Below, piece by piece: positions 22,876-33,527 of a stretch of 64,000 nt of DNA. A program made the translations under genes and the position numbers. A model generated the notes under the pieces. It saw nothing but the letters and a program-made list of their open reading frames with translations, was not told the origin of the DNA and ran no database searches. Origin of the DNA: Lumbricus terrestris (taxonomy: Eukaryota > Annelida > Clitellata > Crassiclitellata > Lumbricidae); contig OX457039.1 of the NCBI GenBank assembly GCA_949752735.1, forward strand, positions 26,249,420 to 26,313,419, in the 5' to 3' direction. The first letter of the stretch is position 1. Each line of letters starts with the position of its first letter.

Positions 22876-23110
22876 CGCTTCCCCCACAAGCAATCCAAGG
22901 TCCCACTTGGAGTAAGTAATTAAACATTCCCCAAAACGTAATCAGTGGCCAACGTCTACAAAAATTTACCACATTACTTCTGTCTACACAAAATCGAAAT
23001 AATACAGTTTCTCATCGTTCGACGAATCCAGTACATTTGGTTTTTCAGCGAAATCCTTCGCAGCGATTCATTATGAAAACATCAAATTACAACATTGCAA
23101 AACCCTTATC

Positions 23111-23349
23111 GGGTGCGATGTGCTTTTTCGCACAACCCCCATTTCTCTTTTTCCTTCACTTCCCGGGTGCGATGTGCTTGTTACGCACACCCCCCGTTTC
23201 GTTCGACTCTTTTCTTACGGGTGCGAAGTGCCATCTCGGTCACAACCCCCTTTTCGTTTTTCTCGCCTGTTTTTTTTTTTTTTTTCAGGCTTATTTCTCT
23301 ATATTTTTTTTCTTTTTGGGTACGGTGTGCTTTGTTGGGCACACCCCCC
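23111..23349 (-). other. Four related stem-loops in the retrotransposon 3' untranslated region
   Basis: Four imperfect copies of a GGGTGCGA...(T)CGCAC(A)ACCCC-type inverted repeat start at 23111, 23165, 23219 and 23318. The first three are spaced exactly 54 bp, separated by T-rich spacers. Each can fold on itself (GTGCG with CGCAC in the first two), with compensating changes in the third and fourth. They lie between the pol stop and the 3' LTR. Function unknown; RNA export, packaging or 3'-end signals are possibilities. Confidence 0.7.
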
Positions 23350-23520
23350 TTCTTTCTTCTCTTTTTTTTTTTCAAACGACATTATACAATTAATTACAAG
23401 CAAGTTACAGATAATTAGAAAAATAAAAGCCTCGCACGGCTTTACAATCAATTCAAAAAAATAAAAACACGGGCCAGGCACGACCCAATAATAATTAAAT
23501 TAACTTTCTTTCAGCCGCGC

Positions 23521-26500
23521 TTACTGAAATCGGACAGGACGGCCAACGTTGCGTCTTGGTCGACCTGTAGATGTCGCCACTTCGTCCAAATCCCCGTCGT
23601 GCATATCTGTTTCGCGCGTTCCGTCCCCACGGCGGTGTGGCCGTTGACTGGTAGAAGCCGTAGCGCTCCCGGTCACCTTTGGACGTGATCCTCCAGTCAC
23701 TTTTTCGGTCGCCTCAGTCCATTCTCCTTTCGTCCTCCCATAGCAGTGGCGAAGCTTATCCACGTGCGCCACGAAGGGTTTAGCCCTTGGCGACCTCTGG
23801 AGGAGATAGTTGACCGGTCCACACGCCCGCACAACCATCCACGGACCAGTGAAATTACGCTGGAACTTCGGACTACGTCCCACAAATTTCCGTGGACTGA
23901 AATAGTAGACCCAGTCTCCGGCTTCAAAGTTCGCTGGTCGCACGCGTAAGTCGTAGCTGTGCTTACGTCGCTCAGCGCTTTTCTTGAGACTTTGGCGTGC
24001 AGCGCGATGAGCTCCCTCGAACTTTTCCAATAATTCAGCCGCGTAGGTCGAATACGTTCGTCCGTCCTCACCTGGTTCCTCCGGCGGGCCGTAGACGATG
24101 TCCAGCGGTGCTCTGTTCTCTCTCCCGAAGACGAGGTAGTTCGGCGAGAAGCCGGTCACATCGTGAACGGAGGCGCGGTACGCAGCCATCACATACGGAA
24201 GGTGATCATCCCAGTCCCGCTGGTTCTCGCTCACCACCTTCCCGAGCATCGAGTTGAGTGTGCGGTGGAATCGTTCGATCATTCCGTTGCTCTGTGGTCG
24301 ATAGCTGGACGTCCTTACTTTGTCCACTTCCAAAAGGCGACACATTTCCTGGAACACCCGTCCTTCGAAGTTCGTTCCACGATCTGTCAGAATCTGGAGC
24401 GGCGCCCCGTAGCGAACGACAATCGTTTCCACCAGTGCTTTCGCCACTGTTGTCGCCTCCTGATTTGCCATAGGGGCGGCTTCAACAAATTTCGTAAAGT
24501 AGTCCATCATGGTTAGGATGTATATGTTGCCTCTCTTGCTCCTGGGGTGAGGACCAGTAACATCCACGCTCACCCTTTCCCACGGCTCCCCACAGTGCAG
24601 AGTTTGAAGAGGACCCTGTCTTTGTAGAGCGCCCCTATGGTACTGGCAACACCTTTCGCAGTGCCGGCAGAATCTCTTCACGTCTCCGGACCATCCGACC
24701 CAGTAGGCTCGTCGGCGAACCTGCCACCTTGTTCGTCGGACACCCAGATGTCCCCCGGTCATGCCAGTATGCGCTAACCTCATGTAGTCTTCTTTCAGGT
24801 CCTTTGGTACCAGTACCTGCTCCAACTCGTCCGGCGTTCGGCGGTAGACCACGTCTTCTTTCAAGTACAGCGAGTCTCGCTGGTGCCAGTAGACTTTAAC
24901 GGCTTCCTCCTCCAGTAAGATTTCTTGTAGACTCGGCATCCCTTCAATTAGCCAGACTCGGATTAGACTCAGTACCGAATCCTCCTTCTGTGCCTTCACG
25001 ATGTCGCTGGTGCTGTCACTTTCATTCGAGACTTCCGTCACTTCTCGGACGAGGTGGTCCATCGCATCGAACTCCTCCCAGTGGCACTGGCGACACGGCT
25101 TCCGCGACAGCGCATCAGCGTTTCCATGTCTGCGTCCCGGTCGATGCAAGATTTCGAAATCGAATTCCGACAGCTTCTCCAACCAGCGTCCTTGTTGACC
25201 GATAGGCTCCGGCGTACGTTGTAGCCATCTCAGCGCTGCATGGTCTGTCCGGATGGTGAAATGACTCCCCAACAAATACTGACGATAAACTTGAGTGAAG
25301 TGCACTACTGCCAGCAATTCTTTTCTGGTTACACAGTAGTTGCGCTCGGCTGCAGAAAACAGCCGGCTGCCATAAGCAATCACCCGTTCTTCTCCGCCGA
25401 TGCTTTGAGACAACACTCCACCGATTCCCAAATCCGACGCGTCACAGTCCAGAGTGTAGACGGCATCATCCACCGGTAGACTCAATACAGGAGCTACAGT
25501 CAACGCCACCTTCAAGCGGTCAAAAGCATCCTGGCATTCGTCGACCCATATAAACGGCTGGTCCTTTTTGGTCAACACAAACAGAGGAGCTGCGACCACC
25601 GAGAATCCTCGAACGAACTTACGGTAATACGAGCAAAGACCGAGAAATGCTCGCACTTCCTTTAAGCATCTGGGTGTCGGCCACTCGGTCACTGCCTGCA
25701 CCTTAGATGGGTCAACAGATATCCCGTCCGCAGTCACTATGTGTCCAAGAAAGGATACTGTGCGTCTGAATAGATGACACTTGCTTGGCTTTAATTTCAG
25801 ATTTGCTTCCTTAAGTCTCTGAAAAACTTGACCCAATCGACCCAAATGCTGGTCCGCAGTACTGCTGAAGATTATTACATCATCCAAGTACACCAGGCAC
25901 AGTTCAAAGTTCAACCCGGACAAAACTATGTCCATTAGACGCTGAAAGGTGGCCGGAGCGTTGCATAGCCCGAACGGCATGACCCTCCAGCGAAAGATTC
26001 CTCGCCGAGTGACGAAAGCTGTCTTATCGGCATCACCCGGGTCCATCGCGACCTGATGGTACCCGCTACGCAGGTCAAGGGTACTGAACCACCCGGCCCC
26101 CGTTAAAGCATCTAAACACGCGTCGATTCTAGGAAGAGGGTAGGAATCCTTACGCGTCAAATCATTCAATCGGCGATAGTCAATACAAAATCTTAAGGAC
26201 CCGTCCTTCTTCTTTGCGAGGACCACGTTTGCTGCCCATTCACTTACTGCCGGCTCCACAACTCCAGTCACCAACATTTGTTCCAGTTGCGCATCAATGG
26301 TAGCCTGATAGGGAAGCGGTTGCCTCCTCAACGGTTGTCTCACCGGATGAGAGTCCCCGGTATCAATCCTATGCTGAGTAATCATGGTCCTTCCCAAGTC
26401 ATGGTCAGTGGTCGAGAAAATGCATTCATACTCGACCAGCAAATTCCTCAGACGTTCTTTCACCTCTGCTGAAACATCCTCAGAGACATCTTCCATCAAT

Positions 26501-28308
26501 TTCCCCACTAAATGTGTCTCTGGACGCGTCTGTCTATCACTGCCTTCCCTTACTTCAACATTTACGGGGTGCAAATCACCCAACATCAAATCAGCATTCA
26601 ACATAGCAGGCTGTTCATTTAAATTCACCACACGAATGCACATTTTATCATCATTATCATTCAGCACAACTCTAGCTACATGCAGTCCAGGTTGAATTTC
26701 TTTTGATTCAGTCATCCATGCTTCAGCTGTGGTCGTCAAATCACGATATTGCGTCTTACAAGGAATATCGCACTGCGAACGAGGAAGAACAGTTGTCTCC
26801 TCTGCAACAATAACCCTGCGACACCAAAGCGAACCATTTCCCTTAACCAAAGGAATGCGGCGTCTACCCACAAAGAGCGCACCCTGACCAAAACCCAGTC
26901 GACAGCGGTGTTGTCTCAACCAATCCATTCCCAGCATTGGTTCACCAATCTGGTCAGAGACGAGAAAATTAGTCTCAATAGAAAAGCCTCTAGAAATCCT
27001 AATTGGGACATCAACCTGACCCAAAACCCTTATCTGCGTCCCATTAGCGGCCAAGAGAATGCGAGTGCTAGGCTGGAGCAACAACCCATCAACATCAGAC
27101 GAGGGAACCAGGCTTACCTCCGACCCAGTGTCCACCAGGCATGTTCTTTGCTGTCCGTTGATCACACCACGGATGTAGATCGCGTTGTTCGTCACGCCCG
27201 TTGCTCTGTCTCTCGTTGTATGGTTGGTGACGGTCTCTTCGTTTCGCTCGGTCGTCGGCTGACCCGAGTCGCGTTCGTCGTCGTTCCGACGGTTGGGGAA
27301 CGGTCGACGTTGTCGGCACTGGCGTGCGTAGTGCCCTGGGGACCCGCATTTGAAGCAGGTCGACCCACGTCCCAGACTTCCTGATGCGTTACCTTGAGAC
27401 GGAATGGTCGGCGGAACCATCGGCGCGGAGTTGTAGTTCGTCCTGTTCGAGCCTCGGAGTTCCTCCAGCTGTCGGCAGATTCTTCCTTCCATGTCCTGCT
27501 GCCACTTGCGCTGGGCAGTGAAGAAGTCGTCCAGCTGAGACTGAAGCTGTCCTCCGGCGTCGGCCTCCTGAGTTCCTCTTACTCGATTCGCAGGTCTGCG
27601 ACGATCCTCCAGGTCTGCAGTCTGTTGGTACGCCGACAAGCGTAGAGCTGTTCGGTACGCCTCGTCGATCGTCTTCGGTTCCCGTTCTCTCACCTTTAGA
27701 GACAGCTCCCGGTCACGGATGGCTTCCAGGAAGGCGTCCTTCGCAACCATCTCGGTCGTCTCGTTCGACGGAACCGGGTAGGCGAGAACGACAAGTCTCC
27801 GGATGTCGTGCAGCAAATCTCCCAGACTTTCATCCGCCCTCTGTCGACGATAGTAGAGTTGCGCACGAAAAGTCTCAGCTTGACCTTCCGCGCCGTATCG
27901 TTGACGGAGTCTCTCGACCAGCTGTTCATACGTCACCTCCGTTCGCGCTCCAAAATCCCACAACAGCTGCGTTGCTGCCTTTTCCAAGGAAACACGGAGG
28001 AAGTCGACTTTGTCGATTGCCGTCCATCTGTTGTGGCGTGCACATACGTCGAATTGTGCCAAGAACGATTCGAGTGACCCAGTTCCATCGAACTTGGTTG
28101 GTTTCATGGTCATCTTCCGTTCACCGACCAAGCGACTGGCGTTGTCCAAGACTTTCGTCTCCAAAGCGCTTACCCTGTCCAGGACTTTCGATTCCACGGC
28201 GGTCGAGTCTCTATCAGAAATCAGCAGACTTCTGCGATCCTTCTTCGGTACGTCGTCGAAGTCGATTCTCTCCAGAAAGCGGCTGGACTCGACCTCGTAG
28301 TCGACCAA
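23521..28308 (-). CDS. Gag-Pol polyprotein of the Gypsy-type retrotransposon
   Basis: A single frame of about 1595 codons. In order: retrotransposon Gag region (about 70-200); CCHC zinc knuckle 'CFKCGSPGHYARQC' (about 317); aspartic protease 'LVDTGSEVSLV' (about 391); RT with 'FCIDYRRLN' and catalytic 'YLDDVIIF' (about 806); RNase H 'LDCDASDLGIGG' (about 953). The integrase HHCC zinc motif (about 1183-1218) and DDE core follow ('VDVTGPHP', 'TDRGTNF', 'NGMIERFHRT', about 1247-1345), then a GPY/F-like C-terminal module. Gag and Pol are fused with no frameshift. The first ATG in the open frame is near residue 66; an upstream in-frame ATG (28395) is separated by a TAG at 28341-28339. All catalytic residues I can check are present, so Pol looks intact. 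Confidence 0.95.
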   Translation of the reverse strand: MVDYEVESSRFLERIDFDDVPKKDRRSLLISDRDSTAVESKVLDRVSALETKVLDNASRLVGERKMTMKPTKFDGTGSLESFLAQFDVCARHNRWTAIDKVDFLRVSLEKAATQLLWDFGARTEVTYEQLVERLRQRYGAEGQAETFRAQLYYRRQRADESLGDLLHDIRRLVVLAYPVPSNETTEMVAKDAFLEAIRDRELSLKVREREPKTIDEAYRTALRLSAYQQTADLEDRRRPANRVRGTQEADAGGQLQSQLDDFFTAQRKWQQDMEGRICRQLEELRGSNRTNYNSAPMVPPTIPSQGNASGSLGRGSTCFKCGSPGHYARQCRQRRPFPNRRNDDERDSGQPTTERNEETVTNHTTRDRATGVTNNAIYIRGVINGQQRTCLVDTGSEVSLVPSSDVDGLLLQPSTRILLAANGTQIRVLGQVDVPIRISRGFSIETNFLVSDQIGEPMLGMDWLRQHRCRLGFGQGALFVGRRRIPLVKGNGSLWCRRVIVAEETTVLPRSQCDIPCKTQYRDLTTTAEAWMTESKEIQPGLHVARVVLNDNDDKMCIRVVNLNEQPAMLNADLMLGDLHPVNVEVREGSDRQTRPETHLVGKLMEDVSEDVSAEVKERLRNLLVEYECIFSTTDHDLGRTMITQHRIDTGDSHPVRQPLRRQPLPYQATIDAQLEQMLVTGVVEPAVSEWAANVVLAKKKDGSLRFCIDYRRLNDLTRKDSYPLPRIDACLDALTGAGWFSTLDLRSGYHQVAMDPGDADKTAFVTRRGIFRWRVMPFGLCNAPATFQRLMDIVLSGLNFELCLVYLDDVIIFSSTADQHLGRLGQVFQRLKEANLKLKPSKCHLFRRTVSFLGHIVTADGISVDPSKVQAVTEWPTPRCLKEVRAFLGLCSYYRKFVRGFSVVAAPLFVLTKKDQPFIWVDECQDAFDRLKVALTVAPVLSLPVDDAVYTLDCDASDLGIGGVLSQSIGGEERVIAYGSRLFSAAERNYCVTRKELLAVVHFTQVYRQYLLGSHFTIRTDHAALRWLQRTPEPIGQQGRWLEKLSEFDFEILHRPGRRHGNADALSRKPCRQCHWEEFDAMDHLVREVTEVSNESDSTSDIVKAQKEDSVLSLIRVWLIEGMPSLQEILLEEEAVKVYWHQRDSLYLKEDVVYRRTPDELEQVLVPKDLKEDYMRLAHTGMTGGHLGVRRTRWQVRRRAYWVGWSGDVKRFCRHCERCCQYHRGALQRQGPLQTLHCGEPWERVSVDVTGPHPRSKRGNIYILTMMDYFTKFVEAAPMANQEATTVAKALVETIVVRYGAPLQILTDRGTNFEGRVFQEMCRLLEVDKVRTSSYRPQSNGMIERFHRTLNSMLGKVVSENQRDWDDHLPYVMAAYRASVHDVTGFSPNYLVFGRENRAPLDIVYGPPEEPGEDGRTYSTYAAELLEKFEGAHRAARQSLKKSAERRKHSYDLRVRPANFEAGDWVYYFSPRKFVGRSPKFQRNFTGPWMVVRACGPVNYLLQRSPRAKPFVAHVDKLRHCYGRTKGEWTEATEKVTGGSRPKVTGSATASTSQRPHRRGDGTRETDMHDGDLDEVATSTGRPRRNVGRPVRFQ

Positions 28309-28338
28309 GAGGTCCGTCCTTCGTCCGGCTGCTGGCGT

Positions 28339-28395
28339 CTAAGTTGTCGGGCGGTCAGCGGCGTTTTCGTCCATCTCTGCAGTGTTCCACATCAT
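28339..28395 (-). other. Upstream in-frame leader ending in TAG before gag-pol
   Basis: ATG codons at 28395, 28392 and 28374 are in the gag-pol frame but meet a TAG at 28341-28339 after 18 codons; the long frame resumes immediately. A second frame is also open across the leader. Either gag starts further in, or this copy carries a stop near its N-terminus, or the stop is suppressed. Confidence 0.6.
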
Positions 28396-28515
28396 TGCTG
28401 AATTTCGCTCCACTGGCTGAGTCCGAATTTCCAAGAAGTCCAACGAGTTCTTCTTTCACCAGTTTGTAACGAGACGTCCGACGAAATTCAATCACTCCAC
28501 TTCTCGGTACCAGTT

Positions 28516-29961
28516 TGTAGCGGAACTAGGTTTGGGCAATTAACACCAGGGACCGAACCCCAAACCCTAGTCCTGTCGGAGTCGTCCGTCTGTGCAGTCC
28601 GGCGTCAACTGAAGATTGACGACTAGCCCGTCAGGCTTGAAACTCATTTATTCACGACGTCAAAGAAGAAGAAAACTCGTACTGCAATTCGTTCGACTTC
28701 TATAGCGCCAGAAATGTTCGGAGCAATGTTCGGAGCAATGTTCGGAGCACTACCGTCTCAAACCACTGCACTACTGTTCACCGCAATTGTCACTGTAGGA
28801 CACCGAGTCGTCTTCCTGTAGATCACCGCTGCCTCGCCAGCGCACGCAGAGAATCCGTGAAGCGGGTCGGGTTTCGAACCCGATCGTCGTCAGATGCGGA
28901 AGGTCGCCAAACCTTCCGTCCTCACCAGTCGGCAGCGTCAGCAGGTCCGGAGTCGAATCAGCGGTCGTTGGCGTGTAGTTCACCGCTGCCTCGCCAGCGC
29001 ACGCAGAGAGTCCGTGAAGCGGGTCGGGTTTCGAACCCGATTCAGTGTCAGATGCGGAAGGTCGCCAAACCTTCCGTCCTCACCAGTCGGCAGCGTCAGC
29101 AGGTCCGGAGTCGAATCAGCGGTCGTTGGCGTGTAGTTCACCGCTGCCTCGCCAGCGCACGCAGAGAGTCCGTGAAGCGGGTCAGGTTTCGAACCCGATT
29201 CAGTGTCGTCGGCGTCGGAAGCTGAACCACTGCGCTCACCCGGTCAGAAGCGTTGGCAGATCCGGCGTTGAATCCTGCCCGTCGTGGCACAGCGACGATC
29301 ACCGATCCTTCGGTCGTCCGTAGGCGTCGGGTTGCGGAAGAGCACGACCGCGGGTCAAGAATCGAACCCGAGTCGACAGTGTTGCACCGCAAAGGCCTCC
29401 AAGCCTTTCGTCGTCGGCAGGCGCCGAATTTCGGCAGCGTCGTCAAATCGTCGTCCTGCTCTCCAAAGCGTTTCTCCTCAGACGATCTCCTGCTGACTGC
29501 ACCGCGATTCGATCCCGCAACGCTCGACCGACTCGTCTTTCCACTGTGTCACGGCGATTCACTGACTGTTTCTTCCGATCACTGTGTTCCTCGAAGACTG
29601 TGTTCATTGACGTGACTGCTCGATCGATGACTCCATCGCTGACTGCCGTGCCTGCGCACGCACTCGTACTTATGCGTCACGAGGCCACGCCCCTTTCAGG
29701 TAGAAATAGGCTAGGTAGAAATGGGCTAGGTAGAAATGGGCTATGTAGAAATGGGCTATGTAGAAATGGGCTAGGTAGAAATAGGCTAGGTAGAACTGGG
29801 CTATGTAGAAATGGGCTAGGTAGAAATAGGCTAGGTAGAAACGGGCTATGTAGAAATGGGCTAGGTAGAAATGGGCTATGCCTATTGCAGGCAGACACAG
29901 ATACCCAGACGGACACGGGGACGGTCACTCAAATTAAACTCCATGACCCTGATTTCCAACA
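28516..29961 (-). repeat. 5' LTR of Gypsy-type retrotransposon
   Basis: Matches the LTR at 21430-22875, offset by 7086 bp, including its internal 157-bp repeats and 15-bp minisatellite (29699-29878). Ends TG...CA; GTCT target duplication at 29962-29965. Confidence 0.95.
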
Positions 29962-30520
29962 GTCTTAAGAACAACATTGCTGGTAAATGTTTAGTAGCTT
30001 AAATGATTAAACAAAGCTCATTGCCAGAATAGGCTGAAGAGTTAAAGTTTTTGTTTTCATTGTTGTAAATTGTATTATACCTAGCAGTTGTGTGAATACT
30101 GAATGGTATTCATATTACAACGATAAAGAAAGGCTGTTCCATTTTTGTATTCGCTGAAAGAACCACTGAAGGACCAAACATAGGCTACTGATTGCTATTA
30201 GTGGCAGTTTATGACTGTTTAGTATATTTTAAGATTCTGATTTTAAAAAATTGAGTACCCGGTATTAACGTTCTCTAACAAATTCAAACATTTCTTCCGA
30301 GTAGGTCGACGAATTCAAGACCTCAAAGTGTTCAATAATGGAATGGAAATGCTGAACGTTCTACGCAAATGTACGTTTGTTAACTTCGTTTTGTTCAAAA
30401 GTTCTAAAACATTTAAATGCTATAATAGTAGGCACTTGGATGAAGGAGAGAAGTCCTTTGCAGGTGTTTGTAATACATTGGTGGCGGTCTGGTGGACCTA
30501 AAAACTTCAACACTTTAGAT

Positions 30521-30862
30521 CAGCGGTTCCCAACCCGTGGCCCGCGAGCCAAAAGTGGCCCGCCTGGCCTACAAAAATGGCCCGCAGCATCTCAATGAAT
30601 CAAGAAAAATATATGTAAAAATTGACAACTTGGACATGATAGAATATATAATTCGTTTCTATTGCAGATTATTTTATTTGGACGTTAATAAATCGCATCA
30701 AACATTCTAATTTGATTTAATTGTCACAATTTTATACCCCTTTAGTTAATTAAATTTTTAGCCTTGTGGCCCCTTAATGTCCTTCAACTAAGAAAAAGTG
30801 GCCCTCGTGTCCTCCAACTTAGAAAAAGTGGCCCGACAGTCAAAAAAGGTTGGGAACCACTG
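30521..30862. mobile_element. hAT-type MITE, 342 bp
   Basis: Left end CAGCGGTTCCCAACC and right end GGTTGGGAACCACTG are inverted. The 8-mer CTTTAGAT is duplicated exactly (30513-30520, 30863-30870). The interior has GTGGCCCG blocks and AT-rich filler without coding capacity. 29966-30512 next to it shows nothing recognisable. Confidence 0.92.
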
Positions 30863-31156
30863 CTTTAGATTATATCTCACGCCTGTTTCATCATCTTTCT
30901 ATGGACATTGGACACCCTACCAAGCAAATGCTTATCATAACATCTCTATCTTTTGTGGCAGTTCTTCATATTCAAAATGGCATTTTAAATAATTATCGAA
31001 TTCTCATAATTATACATAACGTCAAACAATTAGTACTACATACTGATAGCTGCTACAACTTTAATTTACAGCATGTATACAAGTAAAATAAGGGCACAAA
31101 TTGCATAATGTAAAAGCAGATCCTTTGTAAAAGGTCCGGTAAAAACAGTCAAATAT

Positions 31157-31996
31157 TAGATTGGTACACAATCCGAAGGAATAAAGATAGCAGGAAAAAT
31201 ACTAAACAATCTACGATATGCAGATGATACTACACTATTGGCGGGGAGAAAAGATGATCTTGCGGAACTCATAAGAAGACTAAAGAGGGAAAGCGAAAAA
31301 GCAGGGTTATATTTCAACATCAAAAAGACAAAGATAATGACCACGGCGGAATGGGATACCTTCGAAATGGATGGAGAGGAGATAGAGGTTGTGACAAGTT
31401 TTTCGTTTTTGGGCTCAATGGTGGAGAAGGAAGGAAGATGCGATAAAGAGGTGAGGCGGAGAATTTCAATGGGCAAATCTGCAATGCAGGGGATGGATAA
31501 GATATGGAGGGACAGGCATGTGAGCTTACAGACAAAGACGAGGCTTGTCAAAGCAATGATTTTCCCCATAGTGCTATATGGAAGCGAGACGTGGACGAAG
31601 ACGAAGGCGTTGGATGACAACATTGCTGCGTGTGAAATGTGGATATGGAGAAGGCTGCTGGGAATATCGTGGAAAGAAAGGAGAACAAATGAATCTGTGC
31701 TACAGGACATAGGTCAACTAAGAGGGGATATGTCGTTGCTGCAGATGATCATCAAACAGAAGCTGATGTTTTTCGGTCACGTAATGCGCACGGATGGACT
31801 GGAGAAGGCGATGATGCTGGCATGTGGAGAGGGTACAAGGAGAAGAGGACGGCCGAGGATCAGATGGATGGAGGATGTACACAGGAGGACAGGGATGAAT
31901 CTTGGACAATTGAGGGATGTGACACAGAACAGAACGGAGTGGAGAAGGCTGGCCATGACAGTCGCTAGAGTTCCTCGAACTGACGGCACAAGGTGA
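31157..31996 (+). mobile_element. 5'-truncated LINE, RTE-like reverse transcriptase C-terminal half
   Basis: A single open frame begins inside the RT domain just before the catalytic 'RYADDTTLLAG' (31214-31246). It continues through 'FNIKKTKIMTT', 'FLGSMVEKEGRC', 'LYGSETWTKTKALDD', 'FFGHVMRTDG' and 'RRRGRPRIRWMEDV' to a TGA at 31994. This C-terminal pattern is that of RTE-type/'endonuclease-reverse transcriptase' LINEs. The endonuclease and the N-terminal half of RT are missing. The remaining frame has no stop, so it is fairly young. A CA-rich tail follows to about 32059. Confidence 0.88.
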
Positions 31997-32077
31997 CACA
32001 ATCCACACTACACAGACAAGACACATTACACACACTATCAACAAAGAAAGAAAGTTTCTCATGTTTTCCTTAACAAC

Positions 32078-32730
32078 CAGGCCCACATTAAGGGAGTGCT
32101 AAGAGTGGTGCTGCACCAGGCTCCCAGTTTTGAAGTGCCCATAGTTTTTTTGGGCTGTCACGTTCTGCATGACCATCCTTCTGGTAGATGACCATCCTGG
32201 CAATCATTTTGGTCACTGGTGTCCTCTGGTGTTCACTGATGGTAGCTAGAGCGACACCAGTGACAAAACCGCCACCGATGTACCATACCTTGGGAGTGGG
32301 ATGTACCATACCTTGGGAGTGGGAGGTGTCTAGAAAAAGGAAGGGCTGCACACGGGAGAAGAAGCGATGATTTAAACTATTATTTGTTAAACTCAACTTT
32401 TCTGTTATGAGTTTTGAGAACAGGTTATTGTGCATGAAATTAAAACAGAATATTAATTCAAGAACCTGTTACTTGTCACAGGGGGCCACATTTTTCATAT
32501 TTTTAAGTGACAGCATAAATAAATACAAAGTCAATTAATTTAAATACAGTCTGTGGCTGTTTATCACTGTAGAAGGTAATTTAACACTTTTTCTTAGAAA
32601 CCAATGCACAGCAAGAAGAGCAACTTTAGGCATATGATACTCACTAGTTAAGCAAGTTATAAATATGCACATCATGGATCAACATGGTAATCATAGCACC
32701 TGTGCCCGCACTGCCCTTAATGTGGGTCTG
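32078..32730. mobile_element. hAT-type non-autonomous element, 653 bp
   Basis: Left CAGGCCCACATTAAGG and right CCTTAATGTGGGTCTG are inverted, with an exact 8-bp target duplication TTAACAAC (32070-32077, 32731-32738). A 115-codon minus-strand frame inside resembles no domain I know. A 23-bp direct duplication with CCCACTCCCAAGGTATGG occurs at about 32278-32325. Confidence 0.85.
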
Positions 32731-32738
32731 TTAACAAC

Positions 32739-33527
32739 TACTTAACTAATAAGATCATCAAGCGCTGAACAACAACTTAACTAATAATTACATTTAATAC
32801 TTTGCACAAAATTACCAAAAGAGTTTCAACATACATGGCACAGACAAATTTCTGCTATTTAGAACCACAAGAAGTCTTTATAATGTGATGCTTCATGAAT
32901 ATAAGTAAGTAAATAAGTATGTATTTATTGAACCGCCTGCAAACGCCGGGTATATTGAATGAAAACAATCTAAGCGTGCATGATCACAAAAATAATCATA
33001 GTATGCAATTAAATAATCATAATATTTAATTAAAAGACAATAGAATCTGCAGAGCGGTGTGAGAGAAAGGATAACGACAGAAAAGAACAAATGTAGTAAA
33101 GCCACTTGAATGGTATACATGTGATAAAATCGCACCGGTTAATGCGTCAATAAGTTGGAGATCTCACGGTTGTGAGGTGTGAGGATGGGATGAGTAGGTT
33201 GCATTCTTTATAGCAGGTAATAGAGAGAACCAAGACTTGGCTGGGGTTGTAAAGTACAGAAGAGAAAAGTGAGGAATCAGTATGACCACAGAGGTCATCG
33301 AATGTCTTCTGGTCGGCAGGCAGAAACTTTCACGCAATGACAAACATTACATTGCCTGCAGTTTGGACTAAGTAACGAACTTGTTAACGATCAATGTAAC
33401 ACTGCAAATAGCCACATATGTTTTCTTGATAATTCACATCTTTTAAGAAATATTTGTGGAAAAATATGCAAAATTGTACAAAATTGTATTGACAATAGCT
33501 CATCACTTCACACACAAACTAGCCATG
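32739..33527. other. Intergenic stretch without recognised gene
   Basis: AT-rich spacer. A possible LINE 3' tip (minus strand, '...TCAATAAATACATACTT' with TTAC-type tail) lies at about 32895-32935. No supported gene. Confidence 0.5.

Larger units (their letters stand above)
21430..29961 (-). mobile_element. Complete Gypsy-type (Ty3/Metaviridae) LTR retrotransposon, 8.5 kb
   Basis: Two matching 1446-bp LTRs bound an internal region with a primer-binding-site-like TGGTACCGAGAAG three bases inside the 5' LTR (28512 downwards). One long gag-pol frame and a polypurine tract next to the 3' LTR follow. Target duplication GTCT is at 21426-21429 and 29962-29965. LTR identity means recent insertion on general grounds, because the two are copied from one template. 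Order PR-RT-RNaseH-IN is that of Gypsy elements; there is no env-like frame and no chromodomain visible. It lies between the BRICHOS and scramblase genes. Confidence 0.96.

Noticed and set aside
23095..23464. Phe-rich plus-strand frames in the retrotransposon 3' UTR
   Set aside because: T-rich spacer sequence antisense to the element; overlapping frames with no domain.
32088..32435. 115-codon minus-strand frame with a hydrophobic GGGFVTGVALA segment
   Set aside because: It lies wholly inside the hAT-type element 32078-32730, is interrupted in concept by a 23-bp duplication and matches nothing known.
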